Shown here piece by piece: positions 25,790 through 35,396 of a DNA stretch of 64,000 nucleotides (positions within the stretch are counted from its first letter, which is position 1; each line of letters begins with the position of its first letter). This DNA comes from Ruminococcus sp. (GTDB lineage: Bacteria; Bacillota; Clostridia; Oscillospirales; Ruminococcaceae), in contig JAFTQW010000063.1 of the NCBI GenBank assembly GCA_017462565.1, forward strand, positions 1-64,000, given 5' to 3'. The translations under genes and the position numbers were made by a program. The notes beneath the pieces were generated by a model. The model did no database searches. It saw nothing but the letters and a program-made list of their open reading frames with translations, and had not been told where the DNA came from.

Positions 25790-26766
25790 ATGTGTGCATT
25801 ATTTGGCTGGCTGGACTACAAAGGAATCGTTCCATACAAAACTCTAAAAAACTTACACAGGCACTGGCAAACGCTGCGGAAGAACGAGGAACAGATGCCG
25901 CAGGAATCTCGTATATCAAGGACAGAAAAGTTATGATTTACAAACGCCCGAAGCCTGCTCATAAGCTAAGATTTAACATTCCTGACGTCACAAAAGCTGT
26001 CATGGGACATACTCGCATGACAACTCAGGGAAATGAGAAATTCAATTATAACAATCATCCATTCTCCGGCACTGCCGGAGATACTTCTTTTGCGTTCGCT
26101 CATAATGGAGTGCTCTGGAACGATAAAGAGCTTCGCCATGATAAAAAGCTACCGAATACTCATATTGAGACTGACAGCTATGTGGCAGTTCAGCTTATAG
26201 AATCGCAAGGTAAGCTGAATTTCGATAGCTTAAAATATATGGCTGAGACTGTGGAGGGCAACTTCACTTTTACAGTGCTTGATGAAGATAATTCCTTATA
26301 CATTATAAAAGGGAATAATCCGATGTTCCTGCTCCACTTTGATTCGCTTGGACTGTACATATACGCTTCGACAGAGAGTATCATGAAGAATGCGCTGCAA
26401 AAAGTCGGATTATACAAATTCGCCTCCGAAAAGATAGAAGTAGTCGAGGGTGATATTCTGTGTATCGACGAAAACGGCAAAATCAATCGTTCTGAGTTTG
26501 AGCCGAAGCTGTATCGTTCAAAATATCTGAACTGGTATGGCGATGATGAACCGTACTACGGCGTTTACGAAGAACTGTTATTAGCATACTGCGGCTGCTA
26601 CGGAGTGGACAGTTCTGACGTTGAACTTCTCCTTGAATACGGCTACACCTGCGATGAGATTGAAGAAATGCTCATGGATACCGACCTGCTCCGTGAGACC
26701 TTGCAGGCGATTAAGTTTGAGGACGGGGAGAGTTTGTATGAGGAGTGCTGTGACAGGGTGTTCTGA
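25790..26766 (+). pseudogene. Class II glutamine amidotransferase, complete after one -1 shift
   Basis: The ATG at 25790 (after GGAGGAAT) opens with MCALFGWLDYKG, giving the N-terminal nucleophile Cys2 of Ntn-type glutamine amidotransferases, but this frame runs off the family pattern after KTLK. The -1 frame resumes as KLTQALANAAEERGTDAAGISY and continues to 26766 with MGHTRMTTQGN, NNHPF, AHNGVLWN and TVEGNFTFTVLDE, all class II features. The switch falls on A AAA AAC (25846-25852), a classic slippery heptamer. Total about 325 residues. The C-terminal ~100 residues are an extension without familiar motifs. It may be translated by frameshifting, or be a lesion or an error. Confidence 0.8.
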
Positions 26767-27124
26767 AAAGTAGCGAAAAAGCCTGTAGGAGAAATAATAG
26801 AACTGGGAATTTTCCAATCGTACTACTACAGACTGTATAAAAGCTTTAGAATCTTGGGAAGTCTTCTACATGAGAGACTTTCCTGATTCATCTCAGAAAA
26901 ATATCAAAAAAATTTCATAATTACGTTTTTGAAAAAATTCCCTTACAAAACAGAAGAAAAAAGTGGGCTTTTAATGACTTTTCAAGTTGGTTATTTAAAA
27001 AAACGTAAACACAGAAAATTTTGAAATTTTTAGATCAAAGAAATAAATTTCAATGTGTGGTGTTCATCGCGTTTTGTTTGTTAGTGAACAGCAAATTTAT
27101 ACGATACGTAATATAAAAGGCTGT
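26767..27124. other. Intergenic, AT-rich
   Basis: About 360 bases between the convergent amidotransferase and kinase-like genes. I see no supported gene, no clear terminator and no repeat shared with the rest of the window. Confidence 0.6.
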
Positions 27125-27994
27125 CTATATCTCGGATAACTGATGCTCAAACGCATCCACATCATTTAATATCCACAAAAACTCGAATAATTCGTGATCC
27201 ACATAATCAAGTATCAGCTTTTTCAACGCCGGAGACAAATGCTTCGTGTGTCTGAGTTTATTCAACACCTTTGTGCATTTTTTATTTATCTCAGAATTGA
27301 TCTGGGTCATATCAATGCATTTGCTAAGTAAACCAAAGGCGCAGTACTTTTTGTTATTTCTAAATGCTGCCATTCCCATATTCATTATAAGAATAGGGTC
27401 TTCATCAAAATCCTTTTCGGCTAACTTATTATAACATCTGCTATAATACATCCGATCAAGATAGTATAAGGAAATTGATGGCGTTTGTTTTCGTATATCT
27501 GAATTAAGAAAAATAATCAAACTTGGTAATACTCCAATCTTAACTTTATCGAAAGGGATCGCTTTCCATTGAATTATTTGCTTGGTCGTAATCTCAAGGG
27601 TAAGATCATCAATTGCAGAATAATTCAGTTTGTTGTCGAATATTTCCTTATAAGATAACGAGGTAAAACCTTTGTTAGCCAGATTTTGCCATATTATATC
27701 AGCCAATATACCTCCGCGCGCAGTAAAGCCTGCTCGCATAATACTAATGTATTTATAGTTATCAATAGAACGCACAAGTGAAAATAGTGATTCAGTCAAT
27801 TGGCGGAGCAGGTTCTCGTCCAAATCATCCGGAATCTTACGAATAAACATATCTGCATAATCCACAAATATTAGCCTATTTTCATTTATGTCTATTCCTA
27901 TATTTTCAATTTTGAAATCCGGTTGAATATAACCTTTCAACATTAGTTCAGCAGCAAATTCACCAATCATGTAATAATACAGATATTCATTCAT
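27125..27994 (-). CDS. Protein with kinase-like catalytic loop, lacking an N-lobe (289 aa)
   Basis: Residues about 20-50 read GYIQPDFKIENIGIDINENRLIFVDYADMF. The DxKxxN element followed about 15 residues later by a D-Y-A in place of D-F-G resembles the catalytic loop and metal-binding loop of protein-kinase-fold enzymes. The usual N-terminal lobe with the glycine loop and ATP-binding Lys is absent, so activity is doubtful unless the partner supplies it. The rest is helical and unfamiliar. It overlaps the upstream gene by four bases (ATGA), so the two form a tight cassette oriented against the surrounding element genes. Family unknown. Confidence 0.6.
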   Translation of the reverse strand: MNEYLYYYMIGEFAAELMLKGYIQPDFKIENIGIDINENRLIFVDYADMFIRKIPDDLDENLLRQLTESLFSLVRSIDNYKYISIMRAGFTARGGILADIIWQNLANKGFTSLSYKEIFDNKLNYSAIDDLTLEITTKQIIQWKAIPFDKVKIGVLPSLIIFLNSDIRKQTPSISLYYLDRMYYSRCYNKLAEKDFDEDPILIMNMGMAAFRNNKKYCAFGLLSKCIDMTQINSEINKKCTKVLNKLRHTKHLSPALKKLILDYVDHELFEFLWILNDVDAFEHQLSEI

Positions 27995-28830
27995 TTATCC
28001 AATTCTCCTATCAAATAAATATGTATTGTACCATTCTCTTTATTCAATACATCGAATATCAACGTTAAAGTGGACGTCCCTGCATTCAATATGTTATCCA
28101 GCTTACTTTGTGACAACCAGTTATTGCACGAAGTTGCAGCCTTGTATTTTATGCCTGCATATTCAAACTCTACGTTTGTCATATAAATCCTGCGTACAAT
28201 TGCCGACTCTAATGAGCATTTTACTGTAAGTTTATAAAGCTTACCGGTTATAAGCTCTTTATTAGAAATTCCCTTATCCAGATCTGCATATGCACCATAT
28301 TGCTGTTTTATAACCGAAAGCACATTGTCATACTCATTAGCATTAACTGCCGTACTGCAATAATGTACTTTTCGGAATACATCATGTTTCTTGAAAGGAA
28401 TATTAACTACATATATGAACAGTTCAGCAAGGGATTCTCCAACGGTTTTATTTTGAAGAGAATTCAAGAGTTCAGTCTTTTTCACTGGGGAAATATCATT
28501 ATCGTTCTTAATCAATTGCGAGTATTGGTGCAATAAATCATCTAATAAAGGCTCTCTTAAAATAGGAACAACATTCTTTTCAAAATTACTCTGAATTTTC
28601 TCTGTTGCTTCAGAACCATTTGTAGCCTTTCGTATTACTTCATGAATATCCTCTTTCTCATTCATTATATTGCTTATTTTCTTTGAACTCAAGTCAATAT
28701 CGGGCATTTTTTCATCGCATACCGGATCAAATAATAAAATGAAAGCATCTTCCTGAGTGTTTTCTTTATTTAGCACAGGCATCAAGGTTTTAATAAATGA
28801 AGATATAGAAAGTTTAGGCATTGTTTGCAC
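27991..28830 (-). CDS. Unknown protein, first gene of a minus-strand two-gene cassette (279 aa)
   Basis: A mixed, largely helical protein with an N-terminal segment KKISNIMNEKEDIHEVIRKATNG and a C-terminal beta-rich part. GGAGGTGC lies upstream of the ATG at 28830. I do not recognise the family. It is divergent from the ATPase gene, sharing a ~110-base intergenic region, and is translationally coupled to the kinase-like gene. Cargo cassettes placed like this inside integrative elements are often defence or addiction modules; here that is only positional inference. Confidence 0.6.
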   Translation of the reverse strand: MQTMPKLSISSFIKTLMPVLNKENTQEDAFILLFDPVCDEKMPDIDLSSKKISNIMNEKEDIHEVIRKATNGSEATEKIQSNFEKNVVPILREPLLDDLLHQYSQLIKNDNDISPVKKTELLNSLQNKTVGESLAELFIYVVNIPFKKHDVFRKVHYCSTAVNANEYDNVLSVIKQQYGAYADLDKGISNKELITGKLYKLTVKCSLESAIVRRIYMTNVEFEYAGIKYKAATSCNNWLSQSKLDNILNAGTSTLTLIFDVLNKENGTIHIYLIGELDK

Positions 28831-28943
28831 CTCCGAAAAAACATGGTAAAATCAGGGAAAATATAGGGGAAATACTTTACAGATAATTTGTGCTAACATA
28901 ATAATGGAAATAAAATTTTCACATTCAAAAAGGAGGAATTACT

Positions 28944-31810
28944 TTGTTCAATTCATTTTATTCACCTGATAACTACGGAATTTGTATGCCCAATCTCTGG
29001 TCGAGCAGTTCGCCTTTCCAATGTTATCAGCCATATTTGTATGACCAGCTTTGGATAAACAACAGCTGGTATAAACCCAGGAATGTTATTTATAACATTT
29101 ACGGAGAAAAGGAAAAGACCTTTGAGACTCGCAAGCTAAGAAAAAGTGGAGACGTCTACACAGTTACCGAACGAAATGGGCGTGAGGTGAGGGTTGGAAA
29201 AATGAGGCTCAAAGATAAATTTATTGTAGATCAAAAGCCCGACGGAACATTTGATGCCCTATATGTCTTTATTGACTGCGACGGGAATAAAAATCCGATA
29301 CCCATCTCGATTCCATACAAGGATTTTATCAGGCGCAATATCCAGCCCTATATTCCGTTTTTCCCTCGCAATGAAGACTGCCCTGATCGATATATTGTTT
29401 TGGCTTTCTTTCAGGAACTGCTTGATGGTGATGACATTAAATTTCTTCAACTTCCGCAGCATTCCGGCTGGCAGGAAAGCGAAAGAAACAAGACTTCGTT
29501 TGCTTCGTCAAAGATAATCATTCCAACCCTTGAAAAATATTATTCAAACGATATCCTCGAACGCAAGCTTATTCACACAGAGAAAAAATTGGCAGAGGCA
29601 GCCGAAGCTCTGGCTAAACTCTTGCCTTCTGTATGGGAATATAAATTCTTGCTCTCAGTCCGTATCACAAGTCTTTTACTATATTCTACGGGCTGGCTGG
29701 ATTAGTACCAGATCAAATGTTCATTGTTGAACCTAAGAGCGAATCAAATGCTAAGGCAGTTATTGCTCTTATAAAGAACAAGAATTTTTCACCGAATGTT
29801 TGTCCTCTCATCGACACGAAAACTAATCTTCAAAGGGAACTGAACAGCATCAACGACGGTATAGCACTCTTCCGGGACACATCATATGCAGAAGACCGCA
29901 AGAAGCTCGACACTGGACTTAATGTCCTGCTTCACGATTTGCAAAATTGCACAGGAAACGAGATCAGAAGCCGTCACCTCACTGTGATTCTCTCTGATAA
30001 TCCTGGAAATATATCGTCTGAGTTTCCGACATATTTTATCAGTCTCAGTGATTGTCCGAATATTGACAATATAGATAAGCTGAAACAAGCGGTCGGCGAA
30101 TTTGATTCTGCACTGATCCATCTACTCACCAATGCTGATGTAAACGAGAACTTGATAACAAATGTTTTAAGTCAGACATCTTATCTGACCAAAACAGAAG
30201 TTAATTCAGAATACTGGATGACCTGGCGGCTTATCCAAACAACTGCTAATATTTTGAGAGAATATCGACTAATTAATTCAGATGAATTACGTGAAATCAT
30301 TCGTTTCCTAAAACGCAATCCTCATGAAGGTATAGATTCTGCTCAAAATATCACCAATGATTTTCGACAGGTAATTTCACAATGTATTAATTCCGGTATA
30401 ATAGACATAGCGAATCAAAAAAGGTCTCCATATTTTGATTCAAATAAGCCAATGGTAATTCTTGATGACAAGTATATCAACATTTTAGCAGCAACTATTG
30501 ATACCAGGATTTTACCACGTATGAAAACGACAAAAAAACGCAACAAGCTTTTATCGGCACTGAAATTCTGTGGAAAACTGTACAGCAACAACAATTACAA
30601 ACGTAACCTTGATGTTGAAACTGCTCCAGGAGTAACGGAAACCGTCAGCGTTTACAGTTTCCCCAAAAATATTCTCACACCCAAATGCATAGAAAAGATA
30701 AACGCCATTACATTTGCTGACTATATTATCAAAAATTCTGAGTTTTCGAAAGCATTTATACCAATGGCAACTGTCAGTGGATGTAACGGAGCAGTCGGTG
30801 TGGTTATATCCGATTCAACAGACGAAGCTGAGAGTATGTATATTTCCGGTCAGACACGATCAGGAAAGACGCATTTTCTTGTCCAGCAAGCAGTTATAAG
30901 AGCTGAATCAGGCAAAAAGATCATAATTTTCGATCAGACAGGTGCATTCTCTCCCGATGAGCTTAGAAAGCATCTTTCACACAAAACAGTTGAAAAATGC
31001 TTCTCGCACTGGGATATCAGTAAATATGGCGTTCCTGTTGATCTTATGTCTCTTGAGAACTGTTCATCGCTTCCGGAAAAAAAGAACCGCCTATTCAGCA
31101 TCCTTTCAGTTGCAGCAAATATCTCCGGTGATATTCAGAGTAAAGTGCTGAAAAAACGTCTTTCAGATATATCCAAAGCAATCAATGTCGGAAGAATACA
31201 CACTCTGTCAGAGACTCTGGAATTTTTCAATGAAAATGATTCTGAACAGAAAAAAATCAAAGACAGGCTAAAAGAGGTTTTTGACGATCTTGAAGGGTTG
31301 AACGCATACGAACAAAATTGGGAAGAATTTCTTGATTCACAGAAGAAGATAGTCATTCTATCAACTTCGGCAGACGGAATCCGAAAGAGCAGCCAACTTA
31401 TCAATATGCTTTTAGCTGGCTTATATGAATACAAGCAGCACGATCGTGATCCACGCTACACAGTCATTCTTGATGAAATCGAGGATCTTTGCCTGGAGAA
31501 AGACGGTCCTATCAGTACTATTCTGAAAAAGGGTGCCAAACATCGTTTATCTATGCTGCTTGCCTCTCAGGAATTTTCTGTTGAAAAGGACAAGCTCGGC
31601 AAGATAATAGGTAATTGTGGAACGCTTGTGTTCTTCCGTCCAAAGACCAACAATATATCTGATATTTCAAAACTTACAGGCATTGACAAAGCAACACTTG
31701 CAGTTCTGGAACAGGGACAATTCATCTATCACGGTCTTTGCTATAACAAACACGAAGGCAAAAACAAGAACGTCACGCTCACAGGGCGAACGTATCAGTT
31801 GAATAAGTGA
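28944..31810 (+). pseudogene. HerA/FtsK-like ATPase of a mobile element, one frameshift
   Basis: Two frames, 28944-29705 and the one continuing to 31810, join into one protein of about 955 residues if one T is added to the T4 run at 29674-29677: SVRITSL then FTIFYGLAGLVPDQMFIVEPKSES. The N-terminal ~250 residues are mixed alpha/beta of unknown family. The C-terminal part is a P-loop ATPase with Walker A GQTRSGKTH (about residue 637) and Walker B YTVILDEIEDL (about 838), like VirD4/FtsK/HerA motors. Start is a TTG eight bases after AAAGGAGG. Located before xis and int, it probably serves element transfer or maintenance. A downstream ATG at 29717 could in principle start an independent C-terminal protein. 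Confidence 0.75.
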
Positions 31811-31812
31811 AT

Positions 31813-31842
31813 TCGGGAATGGCTCCTTATGGAGCCTTCCTG
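31813..31842 (+). terminator. Hairpin after the ATPase gene
   Basis: CGGGAATGGCTCC, a TTAT loop and GGAGCCTTCCTG form a long imperfect stem three bases after the stop. There is no strong T tract, so it may be a weak terminator or RNA-stabilising hairpin. Confidence 0.5.
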
Positions 31843-31904
31843 AAAATATTATATTACAATTAACAGAATAAGTCAAGTATACTTGCCAAAAATGGAGGTC
31901 AATT

Positions 31905-32108
31905 ATGGTTACAATAGAAAACACATTCAAGGATTATCCCAATATAGTTTCATTTAATCAAATGCGTGAGATGCTTCACATCGGGAGAAATAAGGCTTAT
32001 ACGCTGCTTGAGCAGAAAAAAATTCACTCAATTCGTATCGGGCGTCGTCACAAGATACCCAAGATAAGCATAATCGAGTTTCTGAATCAGGACTCTTACA
32101 ACAACTGA
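31905..32108 (+). CDS. xis: Excisionase-type helix-turn-helix protein (67 aa)
   Basis: A small MerR/excisionase-like DNA-binding protein: the SFNQMREMLHIGRNKAYTLLEQKKIHSIRIGRRHKIPKISIIEFL pattern is that of the 'helix-turn-helix DNA-binding, excisionase family'. AATGGAGG precedes the ATG. It sits 50 bases before the integrase gene, the usual Xis-Int arrangement, with a GC-rich hairpin (32121-32141) between them. A decayed relative is at 9059. Confidence 0.85.
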   Translation: MVTIENTFKDYPNIVSFNQMREMLHIGRNKAYTLLEQKKIHSIRIGRRHKIPKISIIEFLNQDSYNN

Positions 32109-32157
32109 CAATATTCAGAAAGCCGCCTGTTACAGGCGGCTATAAGGAGGAATAATA

Positions 32158-33374
32158 ATGATCAACTATAGCTTGCAGATCAGTGGTGCGTCAGTTTCTA
32201 TATTACAAAAAGCGACGGCAAACGCAAACAGAAGCAGCTATCCACAGGCATAACAGCTCTTGACACTAAGGGTAATAGGATAAACAAGCGCAAGGCTGAG
32301 GAAAAGGCTAAGGAGATAATTGCCCGTTTCGACGGGATTGTAGATAGTGACTTTGCAAACTGGACGCTTGATAAATGCGCTGAGTTTTGTCTCGAACAGA
32401 GAAAGACGAAGCTGTCACCAACAACCTACTTTGATTACTGTAACGCATTAAAGGTTCACATCAAGCCATATTTTCAGAATAGAAAACCTATACGGGATCT
32501 TAAAGCTCGTGACATTGAAGCTTTTTGTAATATGCTTGTGAGTGAAGGCAAAAGTCCAAAAACTGTACACAAAATGTTAGGTCTTATCGGACCTGCGTTT
32601 AGATATGCTGAGAAGAATGATTTCATCATCAAAAATCCAATGAACGTAGTGGACAAGCCTCCTAAAGGACGCTGTGAAACTCAGTACTATACCGCAGAGC
32701 AGCTAAATACTCTGGCAAAAGCTGCTAAAGGTTCATATATTGAAACGCCGGTCATACTTGCTATGGTGCTTGGACTCAGGCGTTCTGAGATAATCGGCAT
32801 CACATGGGATAATGTGGACTTTGAAAACAGACTGATACATATTAAACAAAGCGTCGTTACCGGAGATTCAAGCATACTTCCAAAAGGAACTTATAAGATT
32901 ATCGGAGAGGTCGGAGGCAGACGTACCCGTGAGATCATACTGAAAACCATGCTGAAAACTGATAGCAGCGTCCGCAGTTTTACTATGAACGACGCTCTGT
33001 ATAACTACCTGAGAACGCTCAAGGCGAAGCAGGACATAATGCCTCGTGAAACTAAAGCTTATATGGACTTTGTCTGTGTTAACGCCGTCGGTATGCTCAT
33101 AACCCCTGATACAGTAACAGCTCAGTTCAGGAAGCTCCTTGATAAACACGGCTTGCCGCATATTAAGTTTCATGCACTCAGACATTCGTGTATCAGTCTT
33201 CTTGCCAATAACACGGCGTTCACTATGAAGCAGATACAGGACTATGCAGGACATGGGGACTTTCTCACGACTTTTAACGTGTACAGTCACAGCGATGACT
33301 CAGCCAAGAAAACGGAAATGGATTATATCACCAGCTGCTTCACTGACCTGTTCGGCAGCAGCGATGAAGAATAA
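32158..33374 (+). pseudogene. int: Tyrosine integrase, complete after one frame correction near its start
   Basis: The ATG at 32158 (after AAGGAGG) gives MINYSLQ and then leaves the coding frame. The other frame resumes as DQWCVSFYITKSDGKRKQKQLSTG and is open to 33374, so one extra base near 32176-32180 restores a ~405-residue integrase. It has an N-terminal arm-binding domain, a core-binding SAM-like domain (KLSPTTYFDYCNALKVHIKPYF) and the catalytic domain with Arg in LGLRRSEIIG, HALRHSC and Tyr in NVYSHSD. Without the correction, internal initiation (for example at 32532) would give only the catalytic half. It closes the 24-33 kb element. Confidence 0.82.
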
Positions 33375-33380
33375 ATGACG

Positions 33381-33411
33381 AGCAGGCGTTCCTATATATG
33401 GAGCGCCTGCT
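33381..33411. terminator. Bidirectional terminator between integrase and AlbA-type gene
   Basis: AGCAGGCG and CGCCTGCT arms with further pairing inside (TTCC/GGA), followed by TTATTTTAATTT on the plus strand. It serves two convergent genes. Confidence 0.7.
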
Positions 33412-33415
33412 TATT

Positions 33416-34858
33416 TTAATTTGCCGTAACCGAACCGGAATAGTATTTCTGATTCGGACTTGACGGAGTATTGGAAAAAAACATTTTTATACGTCCGTTG
33501 TCTATAAGCGGCTGGACGTATTTTTTCATTGCGTAAGTGACGGAGCTGAGCCCTAAATATTCGGCTATCTCCTGACGGGTTCTTGGAGTCTTGCAGAATG
33601 CTACTATATCAATATCGCCGTTCTGAGTGCCTTTTTCGTCACCAAGCCTGAAGCAAACTGTAAACTCTCCACGCTCGTTGCGGAATTCAGGAGCCGGCAA
33701 TCCGTGCTCTTTCAGTTCTCGGCGTATTGTAGGGATACCGGAATATCGGTTTTCTGTAACGTCCAGAACTTCAAGAGCTGTTGCAAGGACAGGATTTCTC
33801 GTATCGGGCTGGACCTTGCCAAGCGTATCAAGTGTGAGCCTGCCGTATAGTCCGCCGGGATTTGTTATCTCAAGGCGGTCAGCAAATATGCTCAGCTGAA
33901 CAGGCATACCTTCCGTATGGATGCTGTAGTCACGGTGTACAAGGGCGTTGAGAAGAGCCTCACGGACTGAGTTGATAGGATAGTCAGTCTTGTCCCTGCG
34001 CTTGCCTGTATCTGGATCAATTATTGTTTTTTTGCGGGTATTCTTGCGAACGAACTGTAAGGCTTCATCTACCATATCGGGGATAGTGCCTTCGATACGC
34101 TGATTATCTATGAACCGTGAACCGTCGATATCTGTATCGCCCACCTCAGTACCGGGAACTGATACAGCAATGATACCGAGCTGAGGAAAGTAAGCCTGCG
34201 GATACAGTCCGAACAGAAACTCAGCGGCAAGGGTGGGCTTGCCCTCTCGCATTACGCTCATAAGTTCCAGTATTTGACTATCTACAAGGCTGCTGAGGTT
34301 GGGCTTGTCTGTTTTCAGCAGTTTCAGATATTCCGCCAGTTTATCGCTGCTCAGAGAGGAGACAGCTGCTCTTTCAACAGGTCGGATATCGTCCTGATAC
34401 TTTTTTCGGTAAGCCTCAAAGCTGTATACTTCATATTCGCTCATGTGCTGATCGGATTCCCCTACACGCACATATGAACCTTTCAGACGTCCCTTGCCCT
34501 TGTAGAAGCATGGGCGCTCGGATATATCAATTGGAGGTATTTCAGCTGAAACAACATTCTTACCGTCTATTTCAGCAACGGTAAAGACTGCTCGGACAGG
34601 CGGTTCCATCTGCTCGCACTGGTTCATTACGCTTTTCTGAAGCTCCTGAACATCATCAACGCCTGTTACGGCAAATCCTTCGTTTTCGTACAGACCAAAC
34701 ACGATAACGCCACCGTCGTCCTGATTAGAGAAGCTGGATAGAGTATCAAACAGCCTTTCAGTTGCCTGCGTTTTGCTGCGCTTGACCTCAACTGTTTGAA
34801 ATTCTGCCTGAGCATTTTGAATCTTTTTTACAATATTTTTTAAATCTATCTCATTCAT
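33416..34858 (-). CDS. AlbA_2/Schlafen-domain, HATPase_c_4 regulator-like protein (480 aa)
   Basis: An N-terminal Schlafen AlbA_2 type domain (about 10-130: FQTVEVKRS...FDTLSSFSNQDDGGVIVFG) is followed by a GHKL-like HATPase_c_4 region with SVREALLNALVHRDYS (about 300) and a C-terminal winged helix (TPRTRQEIAEYLGLSSVTYAMKKYVQPLI). This is the COG2865 architecture, usually annotated as ATP-binding or putative transcriptional regulator; some relatives occur in defence or stress loci. The start is the ATG at 34858, eight bases after AAGGCGG. Its upstream region carries an ATTTTAAAT array, one copy overlapping the start codon, suggesting self-regulation. Confidence 0.8.
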   Translation of the reverse strand: MNEIDLKNIVKKIQNAQAEFQTVEVKRSKTQATERLFDTLSSFSNQDDGGVIVFGLYENEGFAVTGVDDVQELQKSVMNQCEQMEPPVRAVFTVAEIDGKNVVSAEIPPIDISERPCFYKGKGRLKGSYVRVGESDQHMSEYEVYSFEAYRKKYQDDIRPVERAAVSSLSSDKLAEYLKLLKTDKPNLSSLVDSQILELMSVMREGKPTLAAEFLFGLYPQAYFPQLGIIAVSVPGTEVGDTDIDGSRFIDNQRIEGTIPDMVDEALQFVRKNTRKKTIIDPDTGKRRDKTDYPINSVREALLNALVHRDYSIHTEGMPVQLSIFADRLEITNPGGLYGRLTLDTLGKVQPDTRNPVLATALEVLDVTENRYSGIPTIRRELKEHGLPAPEFRNERGEFTVCFRLGDEKGTQNGDIDIVAFCKTPRTRQEIAEYLGLSSVTYAMKKYVQPLIDNGRIKMFFSNTPSSPNQKYYSGSVTAN

Positions 34859-34959
34859 TTTAAATTTCACCGCCTTATATTTCAAATCTTACCATAGAAT
34901 TTTAAATTTGTCAATAAGATTTTAAATGTTATTGTGTAATTTTAAATCGTATTTTAAAT
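34857..34959. promoter_or_regulatory. Periodic ATTTTAAAT operator array
   Basis: ATTTTAAAT occurs at 34857, 34899, 34919, 34939 and 34951. Three are exactly 20 bases apart and the first is 42 bases away, so most lie on the same helical face. The first overlaps the start codon of the AlbA-type gene. This looks like a multi-site operator. Confidence 0.55.
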
Positions 34960-35013
34960 TTGGACAGTGGAGCTTACGAAATCTGAGAAGTTATTTGAAG
35001 AATAATATAAGCA

Positions 35014-35033
35014 GTCCCCGCAATCGCGGGGAC
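35014..35033. terminator. GC-rich hairpin
   Basis: GTCCCCGC, AATC loop, GCGGGGAC: a perfect 8-bp stem in an AT-rich gap, followed by ATATTTTAT on the plus strand. Probably a terminator; direction uncertain. Confidence 0.55.
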
Positions 35034-35080
35034 ATATTTTATATTAGAAAAATCCCATATTAGAAAAAATCTTAGAAAAC

Positions 35081-35118
35081 AAAATAAAAGGCATTCCCAA
35101 TTGCTTGGAAATGCCTAT
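35081..35118 (-). terminator. Terminator of the tRNA cluster
   Basis: On the minus strand AGGCATTTCC, a short loop and GGGAATGCCT are followed by TTTTATTTT, six bases after the tRNA-His gene. Confidence 0.75.
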
Positions 35119-35123
35119 AAATC

Positions 35124-35201
35124 TGGGGTGGGAGATGGGATTCGAACCCACGGTCTTCGGGACCACAATCCGACGCTTTAACCAGCTAAGCTACACCCAC
35201 C
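35124..35201 (-). tRNA. tRNA-His (GTG)
   Basis: Cloverleaf on the minus strand with anticodon loop TTGTGGT (GTG), the extra G at -1 facing C73 that is diagnostic for tRNA-His, T-arm GGGTTCGAATCC and an encoded CCA. Last of three tRNAs in the cluster. Confidence 0.95.
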
Positions 35202-35211
35202 ATAAATAAAT

Positions 35212-35288
35212 TGGCGCGCCTTGCTGGATTCGAACCAGCGGCTTACTGCTTAGAAGGCAGTTACTCTATCCAGCTGAGTTAAAGGCGC
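35212..35288 (-). tRNA. tRNA-Arg (TCT)
   Basis: Acceptor GCGCCTT paired with AAGGCGC, D-arm, anticodon loop CTTCTAA (TCT), T-arm with GGTTCGAATCC and an encoded CCA. Ten bases from tRNA-His. Confidence 0.95.
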
Positions 35289-35322
35289 ATACATAAGATT
35301 AGCAGCCAAAGCTGCTAATAAA

Positions 35323-35396
<74 letters not shown>

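Noticed and set aside
34899..34959. ATTTTAAAT copies as replication iterons
   Set aside because: No replication initiator gene is nearby and the array abuts the start of a regulator-like gene.
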